Below are positions 1 through 6,597 of a stretch of DNA of 15,835 nt, piece after piece. The stretch is from DASRCB01 sp035653295 (GTDB taxonomy: Bacteria; Acidobacteriota; Terriglobia; Bryobacterales; Bryobacteraceae). Positions within the stretch are counted from its first letter, which is position 1. Every line of letters begins with the position of its first letter. Location of the stretch: assembly GCA_035653295.1 (NCBI GenBank), contig DASRCB010000399.1, positions 1 through 15,835 on the forward strand, in the 5' to 3' direction. A program made the translations under genes and the position numbers. The notes under the pieces were generated by a model. It saw only the letters and a program-made list of their open reading frames with translations, searched no databases and was not told the origin of the DNA.

Positions 1-32
1 ACATCGAGACCTACAAATCGTACTTTAGACAT

Positions 33-126
33 GAGCGACCAACTCCTTTCGTATGCGGCTCTGCGCCGCTGGATTCACCTCTTCGCAGCGTAACCCGCGC
101 TACTGCGAATCGGCGGTTGGTCGCTC
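33..126. repeat. 11-bp inverted repeat closing a multi-hairpin element
   Basis: A perfect 11-bp inverted repeat (GAGCGACCAAC at 33-43, its complement at 116-126) encloses 72 nt. Inside are two further hairpins: a 5-bp stem at 55-59/65-69 and a 7-bp stem at 82-88/103-109. Together they could fold into a branched structure of 94 nt. I recognise no known RNA family. The AAC...GTT polarity of the outer arms resembles an integron attC site, but the arms do not fit the RYYYAAC/GTTRRRY core. The rest of 1-228 holds no supportable gene; a 20-codon frame at 31-93 lacks a ribosome site. Confidence 0.45.
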
Positions 127-162
127 CATAATGACTAAGCGGAATTCATTCGGCAGAGTTCA

Positions 163-197
163 GCCTGCGCATGGGGTTTCAGGCCTTGTGCGCAGGC
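163..197. repeat. 9-bp inverted repeat / hairpin
   Basis: Arms GCCTGCGCA (163-171) and TGCGCAGGC (189-197) pair perfectly. Read as plus-strand RNA the stem can continue for five more pairs, including G-U pairs, leaving a 7-nt loop. It lies just downstream of the minus-strand zinc-ribbon gene, so it could end that transcript, but no T-run follows on either strand and a terminator call would be weak. Confidence 0.4.
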
Positions 198-228
198 ATG
201 GCGCCGGATCAAACGAGGGCGCGAGCAG

Positions 229-411
229 CTAAGCGTGCTTCTGCTTAGCGCGATCCGCGCGGTCGGGTTCGGCCTTCCGCCGTTGTGCCTCCCGTGCCGC
301 CTCCAGTGCTGCGCTCCATTCTGCTTCGCGTTTCGCGTCGCACTTCACGCACAGTGGAACCTCGTTCACGAAAAGATGGGTATCAGCCCCGCACTGTGCG
401 CACTTTGCCAT
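229..411 (-). CDS. small zinc-ribbon protein of unknown function
   Basis: A 60-residue protein starting MAKCAQCG. It has two CxxC pairs (C4/C7 and C21/C24) spaced as in a treble-clef or zinc-ribbon fold, followed by a charged, Ala-rich helix from about residue 27 rich in Arg, Lys and Glu. The frame is open to 465, but the internal ATG at 411 is chosen because AAAGG lies 8 nt upstream on the minus strand and a good sigma70 promoter (437-465) would start transcription near 430, inside the longer frame. Its partner (nucleic acid or protein) cannot be told from sequence. It is monocistronic as far as visible. The metal-site fold is fairly safe; the function is unknown. Confidence 0.65.
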   Translation of the reverse strand: MAKCAQCGADTHLFVNEVPLCVKCDAKREAEWSAALEAAREAQRRKAEPDRADRAKQKHA

Positions 412-436
412 TTCGCTAACCTTTAAGGGTCGAGCG

Positions 437-465
437 AGTATGCACCCGTATGGATAGAGCGTCAA
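437..465 (-). promoter_or_regulatory. sigma70-type promoter for the zinc-ribbon gene
   Basis: On the minus strand TTGACG (460-465, 5 of 6 to the -35 consensus) is followed after exactly 17 nt by CATACT (437-442, 4 of 6 to the -10 consensus). The start would be near 430, giving a leader of about 20 nt that contains AAAGG before the ATG at 411. The -35 sits inside the left arm of an imperfect inverted repeat (464-524). Confidence 0.55.
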
Positions 466-524
466 TCGCTTGCGGTAACCATTAGTGGCGCAATCTGGTC
501 AGGATTACGGTAACGCAAACGATT
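464..524. repeat. imperfect inverted repeat upstream of the zinc-ribbon gene
   Basis: AATCGCTTGCG (464-474) pairs with CGCAAACGATT (514-524) at 10 of 11 positions. Each arm is next to a GGTAAC-type motif (474-480 and 509-514). The left arm overlaps the -35 of the predicted promoter, so it could be an operator or part of a structured element. Confidence 0.35.
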
Positions 525-593
525 CAGTGTACGCGCGTCAACATCCCACTCGCGTGTGCGGTGACCAGTTGCCTCCGAGTTCGACCGCTGGCG

Positions 594-926
594 CTACGTT
601 GCCGCGGGAACGGCCGGCTCGATGATTGCCGACATCGACCCCTGGGAGCGGGGCAGTCGCGGGTCGGCGCCGTAGGCGTGGATCTGGTCGCGGGCGAATT
701 CGGCCTGGGCCAGCTCGCAGGTGATGACGATGGTCCGGCCGGCCTCGTCCACTTCGCGGGCGTGATCGAACGCCTTGTCGCGGCTCATGATGAACAGCCG
801 CTGCAGCATCTCGATCACGTAATCGTATGTATGATCGTCGTCGTCGAGCAGGACGACATGAAACAGGGGTGTCGTTTGCTCCTGACCCGTTGTTTCCGTC
901 TCAGGAGCCCGGGTCACACCAGGCAT
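594..926 (-). CDS. clpS: divergent ClpS-family adaptor protein
   Basis: ClpS delivers N-degron substrates to the ClpAP (or ClpCP) protease in the cytoplasm. The 110-residue protein aligns by eye to the ClpS core: strand FHVVLLDDDDHTY (22-34), helix VIEMLQRLF (37-45), and the motif VDEAGRTIV (59-67). A C-terminal segment, about 83-105 (HAYGADPRLPRSQG then SMSAIIEPA), is not in E. coli ClpS but I associate it with a ClpS-like group in acidobacteria and planctomycetes. Canonical pocket residues differ: E. coli Asn34 aligns with D28, Met40 with Y34 and His66 with D60. No clpA is in view. It follows the DUF5658 gene after 11 nt with no clear ribosome site, so it is either coupled to that gene or read from the TATAAT just upstream. 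Family call fairly sure; the classical N-degron role is doubtful. Confidence 0.8.
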   Translation of the reverse strand: MPGVTRAPETETTGQEQTTPLFHVVLLDDDDHTYDYVIEMLQRLFIMSRDKAFDHAREVDEAGRTIVITCELAQAEFARDQIHAYGADPRLPRSQGSMSAIIEPAVPAAT

Positions 927-936
927 TCACTAATGA

Positions 937-964
937 ATTATACGCGGACGGCGTTTACGATCAG
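937..964 (-). promoter_or_regulatory. possible internal promoter for clpS
   Basis: A perfect TATAAT lies on the minus strand at 937-942, overlapping the stop of the DUF5658 gene. A 16-nt spacer separates it from CTGATC (959-964, 3 of 6 to the -35 consensus). Transcription would begin near 929-930, only a few nt before the clpS ATG at 926, giving a nearly leaderless message. The match could be chance because GTATAA also encodes the last codon and stop. Confidence 0.3.
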
Positions 965-1270
965 GGCCACGAGGTTCCAGGCTACAACCGCCGCGAACAG
1001 AACATTCATGCGCAGCAGCAGCCGCGAGCGCCGCAGGCGCCAGCAGTAGATCCCGAGCAGGATCGCCGCCAGCTTGACGAACAGCAGCGCGCTGAGCGGA
1101 TTGGCGGTCACCGACATGGCCATCCGCACCAGGGGATTGCCCTCCTGCACGCCGTGCAGCATGAAGGCGACCGTGGTCAGAAAGTCGAGCGCCTGAAGGT
1201 ATGAGAACTGCACCAGTAGCTGGTTCAACGGGTCACCTGTCGTCGACGTCAATTTTGCGTGGCCGTCCAT
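938..1270 (-). CDS. DUF5658-like small membrane protein
   Basis: A 110-residue protein with three predicted membrane segments, about 22-40, 58-76 and 88-108. Between the first two is a conserved-looking motif, ALDFLTT (27-33) then GVQEGNPLVR (40-49); as I know the DUF5658 family, D-x-x-T-T and E-x-N-P are its signature. A basic loop (78-87, Arg-rich) lies between segments 2 and 3 and is likely cytoplasmic. Function unknown. The start is fixed by an in-frame stop six codons upstream; AGGGTG lies 12 nt before the ATG, and a full AGGAGGT lies further up at about 1302-1308, too far to serve this start. It precedes clpS by 11 nt on the same strand, suggesting one transcript. Confidence 0.7.
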   Translation of the reverse strand: MDGHAKLTSTTGDPLNQLLVQFSYLQALDFLTTVAFMLHGVQEGNPLVRMAMSVTANPLSALLFVKLAAILLGIYCWRLRRSRLLLRMNVLFAAVVAWNLVALIVNAVRV

Positions 1271-1336
1271 AATAGGTCGATCACCCTACAGAACTAATAG
1301 TTACCTCCTGGAGGCCTGGGAGACAAGACTTAAAAG

Positions 1337-1360
1337 TACTGAGGCGGCCCAGCCTCAGTA
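1337..1360 (-). terminator. intrinsic terminator after the rraA-family gene
   Basis: A perfect 9-bp stem (TACTGAGGC at 1337-1345, complement at 1352-1360) with a 6-nt loop. Read on the minus strand it is followed by CTTTTAAGTCTTGT, a T-rich run. It lies about 60 nt past the stop of the exported RraA-family gene and before the DUF5658 gene, so it probably separates the two minus-strand units. The remainder of 1271-1419 shows no gene. Confidence 0.65.
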
Positions 1361-1419
1361 GACCTCCGGTACCAGAACCTTCGCAGTTCGGTTCAGTGTG
1401 CGCTGCGAGTTCCCGCCAA

Positions 1420-2151
1420 TCAGATCCGCCCGAATTTCGCCACCGCTTCGCGGATCGACCGGAATTTCTCGATGAATGGCAGCATGGTGTGCTCGGTCTC
1501 ATCGAGCTGCTGCGCTTTCTTCAGCACCTCTTCGGCATGCGCCCTGGGGACCACGGCGACGCCGTCCATGTCCGCCACCACAATGTCGTTCGCGTTGACG
1601 CGAACTCCGGCGCAAGTGACTGGGGTGTTCACCCCGACAAAGCGGTAATGGTTAATGGTCGTGGAGGGCGCGACGCCGCGGCTGAACACCGGGAACTGGA
1701 GCTTGGCGATCTGCGGCGTGTCGCGGACCGATCCATCGATCACCGCGCCGGCAAGGCCGCGAGACCGCATGGCCGTCGCCATCAGACCGCCGATGCCGGC
1801 GTAGTCGAGGCCATCCTCGAGCACCATGACATAAACGGATCCCGGCGGCGCAGCGTCGATGGCATCCAGCATCCCCTGAGACGCTTTGGAGCCTTCGTGA
1901 TGCTCTTCCTTCTTCATCAGAACGGTCACCGCGGGCCCGGCGAACTTCGCCGTGGCGAGCGGGCGCATGTCATGGGTCATGTATGCCTTCTGCCCATACA
2001 GCTGCTCCATGGCGTCGGCCACCGAGGCCACTTCCACGCGCGCGAAGGCGGCCATCAGCGAGTCGGCCGGGGGCTCGGGCTCGGCGGCCCGCATCAGCAG
2101 GAACGCGGCCGCGCAGAGGGACCCCGCCGCAAGGGATGCTCGCATTTTCAT
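1420..2151 (-). CDS. exported RraA-family protein (HMG/CHA aldolase fold)
   Basis: A 243-residue protein with an N-terminal signal sequence (basic MKMR, hydrophobic 6-20, then RAAEPEPP), so it is probably periplasmic or lipid-free secreted. The rest (about 31-241) is an RraA/4-hydroxy-4-methyl-2-oxoglutarate aldolase domain: SVADAMEQ (43-50), GLAGAVIDGSVRD (132-144) with the R143-D144 pair, and VVADMDGVAVVPR (191-203). In the aldolases an Asp or Glu 21 residues before the Arg binds the metal; here that position is G122. Family members range from RNase E inhibitors to aldolases, and old annotations call them dimethylmenaquinone methyltransferases, which is not reliable. Export argues against RNase E control. 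It is divergent from the next gene with only 50 nt between starts. Confidence 0.8.
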   Translation of the reverse strand: MKMRASLAAGSLCAAAFLLMRAAEPEPPADSLMAAFARVEVASVADAMEQLYGQKAYMTHDMRPLATAKFAGPAVTVLMKKEEHHEGSKASQGMLDAIDAAPPGSVYVMVLEDGLDYAGIGGLMATAMRSRGLAGAVIDGSVRDTPQIAKLQFPVFSRGVAPSTTINHYRFVGVNTPVTCAGVRVNANDIVVADMDGVAVVPRAHAEEVLKKAQQLDETEHTMLPFIEKFRSIREAVAKFGRI

Positions 2152-2201
2152 ATGCGTCCATTCTCTCGCCGCCGCGGCAATGTTGCTGATAGAGTGTTAG
2201 C

Positions 2202-2699
2202 GTGCTGCTCAAACGCCTCGCGATTCCACTCGCTGTCGGCGTGGTGATCGTGGCCGTGGTGCTGGTCATTATCCTCGCCGGAACCAAGAGCAATCACCTG
2301 GAGCTCAATCTGCGCATCATGAAGGCGCGGACCGGGGCATTGGACGAGAACAGCAGCGCCGCCGTGCTCGATTTCCGCGTGCATAACACTTCCGACGTGC
2401 CGTTCATGGTGGGTCAGGTGGAGGTGGACGCGATTCGTCCGGACGGCAGTGTGAAGCAGGGCCAGGTCATCTCGCGCCAGGACATCAACCTCGTCCTGCA
2501 GTACAACCGCTTCCTCGGCAACCAGTACAACCCGGTGCTGGTGATGCGCGACCGGGTAAAGCCGCACGAGGAGTTCGACCGCATGGTGGCCGCGCGATTC
2601 GACCTGTCGCAGAACGACCTGGAAGCCTCGAAGGCGCTGCGCCTTCGCATCCAGGATGCCGACGGCGCCTGGTTCGAAAGCGACTATAAGTTGCACTAA
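2202..2699 (+). CDS. membrane-anchored protein of unknown function
   Basis: 165 residues beginning at a GTG. Residues 5-26 form one strong membrane segment (Val/Ile-rich) behind a basic MLLKR, so the remainder should face outside. The soluble part (about 30-165) has alternating hydrophobic strands such as AAVLDFRVHN (53-62) and VGQVEVDAI (71-79), ending in a W-F-E-S-D-Y-K-L-H tail, and is likely a beta-sandwich of the LEA14 or DUF type that describes differences or decorated strands; I cannot name a family. The start is placed at the first codon that keeps the hydrophobic anchor intact. No convincing ribosome site is visible. A weak GCCGG/CCGGC hairpin follows the stop (about 2702-2723). Confidence 0.65.
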   Translation: MLLKRLAIPLAVGVVIVAVVLVIILAGTKSNHLELNLRIMKARTGALDENSSAAVLDFRVHNTSDVPFMVGQVEVDAIRPDGSVKQGQVISRQDINLVLQYNRFLGNQYNPVLVMRDRVKPHEEFDRMVAARFDLSQNDLEASKALRLRIQDADGAWFESDYKLH

Positions 2700-2778
2700 C
2701 CCGCCGGCAACCTCTTTTCCGGCTAGAGAATCCATCAAAGTGATACGATAAGTCTTTCCAAACAGGCGGTTCTCATAC

Positions 2779-4230
2779 GTGAATTCTTCCACGCTTCTTC
2801 AGGAAGCGGGCGTTGGATCTGTATCCGCGGCTCGTCTTCCCTGGATTCAGGTGAACCCTGCGTCCCCCTATTTCCTTACCGATACCGGCGACGTCTGGAC
2901 GCCGATCGGACAGAACGACGGCATCACCTGGCCTGAGCTGCACGGCCTCTACAAACGTCGCGATATGGCAACGGCCGAGGAGTATCTCCGGTTTCTTGCC
3001 GACCACGGCGTGACCGTGCTGCGCCTGATGCTGGAATACTGCCAGGGACGGCGGCATTTCATCGAGGGGCCGGCAGGCGTGTTCCGGCCGGCAATGGTGC
3101 AGCTTTGGGACGACCTGTTCGAGCTCTGTGAGAAGCACGGCCTGCGTATCCTGCTCACTCCGGTAGATACGTTCTGGATGTGGATCCGGTGGGAGCGCCA
3201 TCCGTGGAACGCCCAAAACGGCGGCCCATGCCAGGATCGCGCCGGCATGCTTACCTGCCCCGACACACGCCGCGCCATCCACGACCGGCTGAATTTCGCG
3301 ATCGAGCGGTGGTCGGGCAGCGGGGCGCTGTTCGCATGGGACCTGTGGAACGAGATCCATCCCAGCTTCTCTTACAACGATGCGTCGTGTTTCGAGGAGT
3401 TCATCGGCGACCTGAGCCGCTTCGTGCGGGCCCGCGAGCTGGAGCTGTACGGACGCTCGCACCCGCAGACCGTGTCGATGTTCGGGCCGCATATGGTGCT
3501 GCACGCCGGGATCCCGGACAGCATCTATCGCCATGCGGCGCTGGACTTCGCCAGCACGCATTTTTACGAGGAAGGGACCATTGATTATCCGGTGAACACG
3601 GTGGATGCGGCGCTGGCGGTGGCGCGGCTCATGCGCGAGGCGCTGGCCGAGACGCCGAATGGCCGGCCGTTTTTCGACAGCGAGCATGGCCCCATCCACA
3701 GCTTCAAAGATCACCACCTCACCCTCGCCGAGGAATACGATGACGAGTATTTCCGGCACATGCAGTGGGCGCATTTCTGCGCCGGCGGTGCCGGAGGCGG
3801 GATGCGCTGGCCCAACCGGTCGCCGCATTCGCTCACGCGCGGCATGCGGGAGGCGCAGCGTGGGCTGGCGCAGTTCCTGCCGCTGATCGATTTCACACGG
3901 TTCCGCCGGCGCAACCTCAATCAGGAGGTCCGCGTTTCCATTCCCGCCGTTCGCGTTGCGGCCTGCGGCGATGGCGAGCAGGCGCTGGTGTGGCTGCTGC
4001 GAACGGATCGCATTCTCGACAACGGCATGCTGGACCGCAACGCCGCGCCGCTCCGCCCCATCGTTTCCATACCGGGTATGCGCGAAGGCGCGTACAACGT
4101 GACCGTGTGGGACACGTTCAGCGGCCAGAGCACGGCGCAATTCATCGTGAACGGCGGTCCGGAATGGACGCAGGTGGAAGTTCCGGGGCTGATCACCGAT
4201 CTGGCGATTGCGGCGCGACGCATCGCCTGA
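2779..4230 (+). CDS. glycoside hydrolase, GH5-like TIM-barrel (clan GH-A)
   Basis: A 483-residue protein that likely hydrolyses or transglycosylates a beta-glycoside. The (beta/alpha)8 core spans about 28-370: VTVLRLML (78-85) is strand 2-like, WDLWNEIH (187-194) carries the acid/base E192 after Asn191, THFYEE (260-265) follows, and FFDSEHGPIH (298-307) carries the nucleophile E302. The Asn-Glu pair at strand 4 and the Glu at strand 7 are the clan GH-A signature. A beta-rich C-terminal domain (about 380-480) ends the protein. No signal peptide is visible, so it should act on imported oligosaccharides. GTG start with AGGCGG 9 nt upstream (2764-2769). Substrate cannot be assigned; GH5, GH2-like or mannanase-like relatives are possible. 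No transporter or sugar regulator is adjacent. Confidence 0.75.
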   Translation: MNSSTLLQEAGVGSVSAARLPWIQVNPASPYFLTDTGDVWTPIGQNDGITWPELHGLYKRRDMATAEEYLRFLADHGVTVLRLMLEYCQGRRHFIEGPAGVFRPAMVQLWDDLFELCEKHGLRILLTPVDTFWMWIRWERHPWNAQNGGPCQDRAGMLTCPDTRRAIHDRLNFAIERWSGSGALFAWDLWNEIHPSFSYNDASCFEEFIGDLSRFVRARELELYGRSHPQTVSMFGPHMVLHAGIPDSIYRHAALDFASTHFYEEGTIDYPVNTVDAALAVARLMREALAETPNGRPFFDSEHGPIHSFKDHHLTLAEEYDDEYFRHMQWAHFCAGGAGGGMRWPNRSPHSLTRGMREAQRGLAQFLPLIDFTRFRRRNLNQEVRVSIPAVRVAACGDGEQALVWLLRTDRILDNGMLDRNAAPLRPIVSIPGMREGAYNVTVWDTFSGQSTAQFIVNGGPEWTQVEVPGLITDLAIAARRIA

Positions 4231-4312
4231 CGGCGCGTGCGGTCGATCTGCAATCCCGCTCACACACCTAAGGCGAACATCGATCGTCAAGTGGCAAGTC
4301 ACCCGATGTATG

Positions 4313-4331
4313 CCGGTCAGACACAGACCGG
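4313..4331 (+). terminator. weak hairpin between the glycosidase and cpaB
   Basis: CCGGTC (4313-4318) and GACCGG (4326-4331) form a perfect 6-bp stem with a 7-nt loop, followed by AGTGTAGTTTCG. The T-run is short, so termination of the glycosidase message is only possible. The rest of the 138-nt gap (4231-4368) shows no gene and no clear promoter for cpaB. Confidence 0.3.
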
Positions 4332-4368
4332 AGTGTAGTTTCGTACCAGGGCTGCCGATACATGCTTC

Positions 4369-5631
4369 ATGAGCCTGCCCGCCGGACCGGCTGTGCGCAA
4401 GAATATCGTGCCGCTGCTGGGAATCGCTTTCGTGGTCGCGATCCTCTGCACCGGATTGTTTTACAGTGTCTTTGCCAGCCGTTTCACGGCGGCCGCCGCC
4501 GATACGTTGTCGGAGTACATGGTGGTAGTGGCCAATCGCGACCTGCCGCGAGGGTCGGTGGTAAAGGCCGAGGACATTCGCTTGGCGGAAGTGAAAACCA
4601 ACGCGCCGCCGAAGGGTCTGCTGTCCAAACCGGAGCAGCTTGCCGGGCGAACGCTGGTGGTCGCCGCCGCGGAGGGATCGCCTATCCTGGAATCGATGCT
4701 CAGCGCCGGGGCCGCCGATGGCGAGATTCCCGCCGGAATGCGCGCGATGACCATCCGGCCGGCCGACTCGGGCAGCGTGCTCGCCGTGCTGCAGCCTGGC
4801 AGATCGATCGATATTCAGGCCTGGTCCGAACGCGGGTCGGAACCGCAGATCCGCACCATCCTGCAGAACGTTCAGGTGCTCGCCGTTCCGCGCGACTACA
4901 ATAACACGATTCCGGCCATAACCGTTCTCGTGCCCGCCGCAAAAGCGGATGCGCTCGCGCTGGCCGATTCCGCCGCGCATGTGCGCATCGCTCTGCGCAG
5001 CGCGTCGGACACGAGTCCCAACGGGAGCGGGCGGACGGCCATGGCGGCGCTGTTTGCGCCCGGACCTCTGCCGGCGCCGGCCGCGCGCAAGCAGGCGGCG
5101 AAAAGGTCGCTTCCGGAACTCAGCGTTTCCGTGCTGGGCGTCACCGACAACGGTATGCGCAGGCTGAGCGAGCTTTACGGCGCGAGCGGTAAGGGTCTGA
5201 ACGTGCGCGACCTCGAACGGCATGGCGCGTGGGAACAGGTGATCCGCGACACTGTCGCGGCGAAGGACGCGGTGGAGATCTCGGAGGCGCGCGTCGGTGC
5301 GGTCTACGGGAATACGGTCCAGTTCGGGAACCGCAGCTGGCGCGTGCGGGTTCGCTTCCGGGCGGCCGATGAGAACCGCGTTCGCATCGAGCCGGAGGTG
5401 ATCACGCGCAACGGGCACATGTTGACCATTCGCAGCACGCGCGGGAGTCTGGATCCGGCAACGCTGGCCGGCTCGGCCGCGGTCGTGACCGGAGTCTGCG
5501 GCAATGACGAAGACCGCGCCTCGGCAGCAGACAGTACGCGCAACTCCGGCGTGCGGGTGCGCGATCTGGTGATTCTGGTGCGCTCGCAGGCGCCTGCGTT
5601 GTCCGCAACCCTCGCTGGGAACGGCCGCTGA
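4369..5631 (+). CDS. cpaB: Tad pilus assembly protein CpaB/RcpC with long C-terminal extension
   Basis: CpaB is a periplasmic, membrane-anchored part of the Tad (Flp pilus) machine that links the inner platform with the secretin. 420 residues: membrane anchor about 12-34; a SAF domain about 49-112 (VVVANRDLPRGSVV at 52-65, then LAGRTLVV at 91-98); an RcpC/CpaB region about 118-212 (GMRAMTIRP, LQPGRSIDI, TILQNVQVLAV). Typical CpaB proteins end near here at about 260-320 residues. This one continues through a Pro/Ala linker (229-247) into a beta-rich segment (248-405) ending VRDLVILVRSQ, which resembles the last strands of a secretin by eye. It overlaps tadB by one base (TGATG). No ribosome site is visible before the ATG. 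Confidence 0.8.
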   Translation: MSLPAGPAVRKNIVPLLGIAFVVAILCTGLFYSVFASRFTAAAADTLSEYMVVVANRDLPRGSVVKAEDIRLAEVKTNAPPKGLLSKPEQLAGRTLVVAAAEGSPILESMLSAGAADGEIPAGMRAMTIRPADSGSVLAVLQPGRSIDIQAWSERGSEPQIRTILQNVQVLAVPRDYNNTIPAITVLVPAAKADALALADSAAHVRIALRSASDTSPNGSGRTAMAALFAPGPLPAPAARKQAAKRSLPELSVSVLGVTDNGMRRLSELYGASGKGLNVRDLERHGAWEQVIRDTVAAKDAVEISEARVGAVYGNTVQFGNRSWRVRVRFRAADENRVRIEPEVITRNGHMLTIRSTRGSLDPATLAGSAAVVTGVCGNDEDRASAADSTRNSGVRVRDLVILVRSQAPALSATLAGNGR

Positions 5632-6593
5632 TGCTGGTCGGCTTCGGTCTGTTTTTCCTGACGTTCGTCATTGCCATAGCGGCCGTGCTTTGCGCTTCCG
5701 CTGTGCTGGAAGCTGTGCGGCGCGCGCGCGGCCGGCGGGAGCCGTCCGACGAAGATGAGGTGGAAAGCGCGCCCGCTTCGCTGTTGCTCCGCGACGAGCA
5801 GATGAGCACCATTTCGCTATGGGCGAGCGTGCTGGAGCAGTTCGATGTGGCGGAAAGGATCCAGGACGATCTGGCGCGCGCCAGCCTTTCGTGGTCAGTC
5901 GGGCGCGTAACCCTGCTCATGCTTCTGTGCGGCGCGGCAGTGGCGGCAATCGCCTCGCGGCAGAGCTGGATTCCGGGATGGGCGGTAGCGGCGCTCGCGG
6001 TGGGGGCGGGAATGCTGCCGTGGCTTTATGTGCGCCGCCGCGCGGCGAAACGATTGCGCCAGTTCGAGGAGCGATTCCCGGATGCTTTGGAATCGATGGC
6101 GCGGGTCATGCGGGTAGGGCATCCCTTTGCCGCCGCGCTGGAAGCTGTCGGTCTGGAAGCAGAGGAGCCGGTGGCCGGTGAGATTCTGCGGCTGTCGGCC
6201 GAAGGCAACCTGGCGACATCGTGGAGTGACGCGCTGAACAGCTTCGCCCGCCGCGTGCCGCTGCTGGAAGTCGACATGTTCGTGGCGGCGGTGCAGCTGC
6301 ATCTGCGAACCGGCGGAAAGCTGAGCCAACTGGTGGAGCAGATCGCCGAAAGCATGCGCGAAAACGTCGCCCTGCGCGGCGAGATCCGCGCCTGTGCGGC
6401 GCATGGCAAAATGACCGGGCTGATCCTGACCGCGCTGCCAATATGCATCGCCGGGATCATGGTCTTCGTGAATCCCGAATACATGGCCGTGCTGGTGGCG
6501 CATCCGTGGGGCAAGCCCATGATTGCCGCCGCGGTTGCCTGCCTGGTGCTGGCTCATCTGGTGATCCGGAAGATGGTCGATATCAAGGTGTAG
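5631..6593 (+). CDS. tadB: Tad inner-membrane platform protein TadB
   Basis: TadB and TadC form the inner-membrane platform on which the TadA ATPase works, homologous to type II secretion GspF. 320 residues, with membrane segments about 3-25, 93-110, 115-135, 261-280 and 295-312. The T2SSF domain lies about 145-280: FEERFPDALESMARVMRVGHP (split at 145-154 and 155-165), then PVAGEI (180-185) and LRTGGKLSQLVEQI (225-238), which are the usual landmarks. Its ATG uses the last base of the cpaB stop, so translation is probably coupled. Four nt separate it from tadC. Length and order match the tad family. Confidence 0.88.
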   Translation: MLVGFGLFFLTFVIAIAAVLCASAVLEAVRRARGRREPSDEDEVESAPASLLLRDEQMSTISLWASVLEQFDVAERIQDDLARASLSWSVGRVTLLMLLCGAAVAAIASRQSWIPGWAVAALAVGAGMLPWLYVRRRAAKRLRQFEERFPDALESMARVMRVGHPFAAALEAVGLEAEEPVAGEILRLSAEGNLATSWSDALNSFARRVPLLEVDMFVAAVQLHLRTGGKLSQLVEQIAESMRENVALRGEIRACAAHGKMTGLILTALPICIAGIMVFVNPEYMAVLVAHPWGKPMIAAAVACLVLAHLVIRKMVDIKV

Positions 6594-6597
6594 CCAA

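Noticed and set aside
31..93. 20-codon frame starting ATGAGCGACCAA
   Set aside because: No ribosome site, and it lies inside an inverted-repeat element; too short to support.
33..126. Integron attC site
   Set aside because: The AAC...GTT polarity fits, but the arms break the RYYYAAC/GTTRRRY core and no integrase is visible.
1281..1502. 73-codon minus frame over the rraA 3' end and terminator
   Set aside because: It overlaps a supported gene in another frame and runs through the terminator hairpin; no motif.
2773..5418. Minus-strand open frame of 881 codons antisense to the glycosidase and cpaB
   Set aside because: It runs opposite to two well-supported genes, is Arg/His/Gly-rich with no domain, and is explained by strong GC codon bias.
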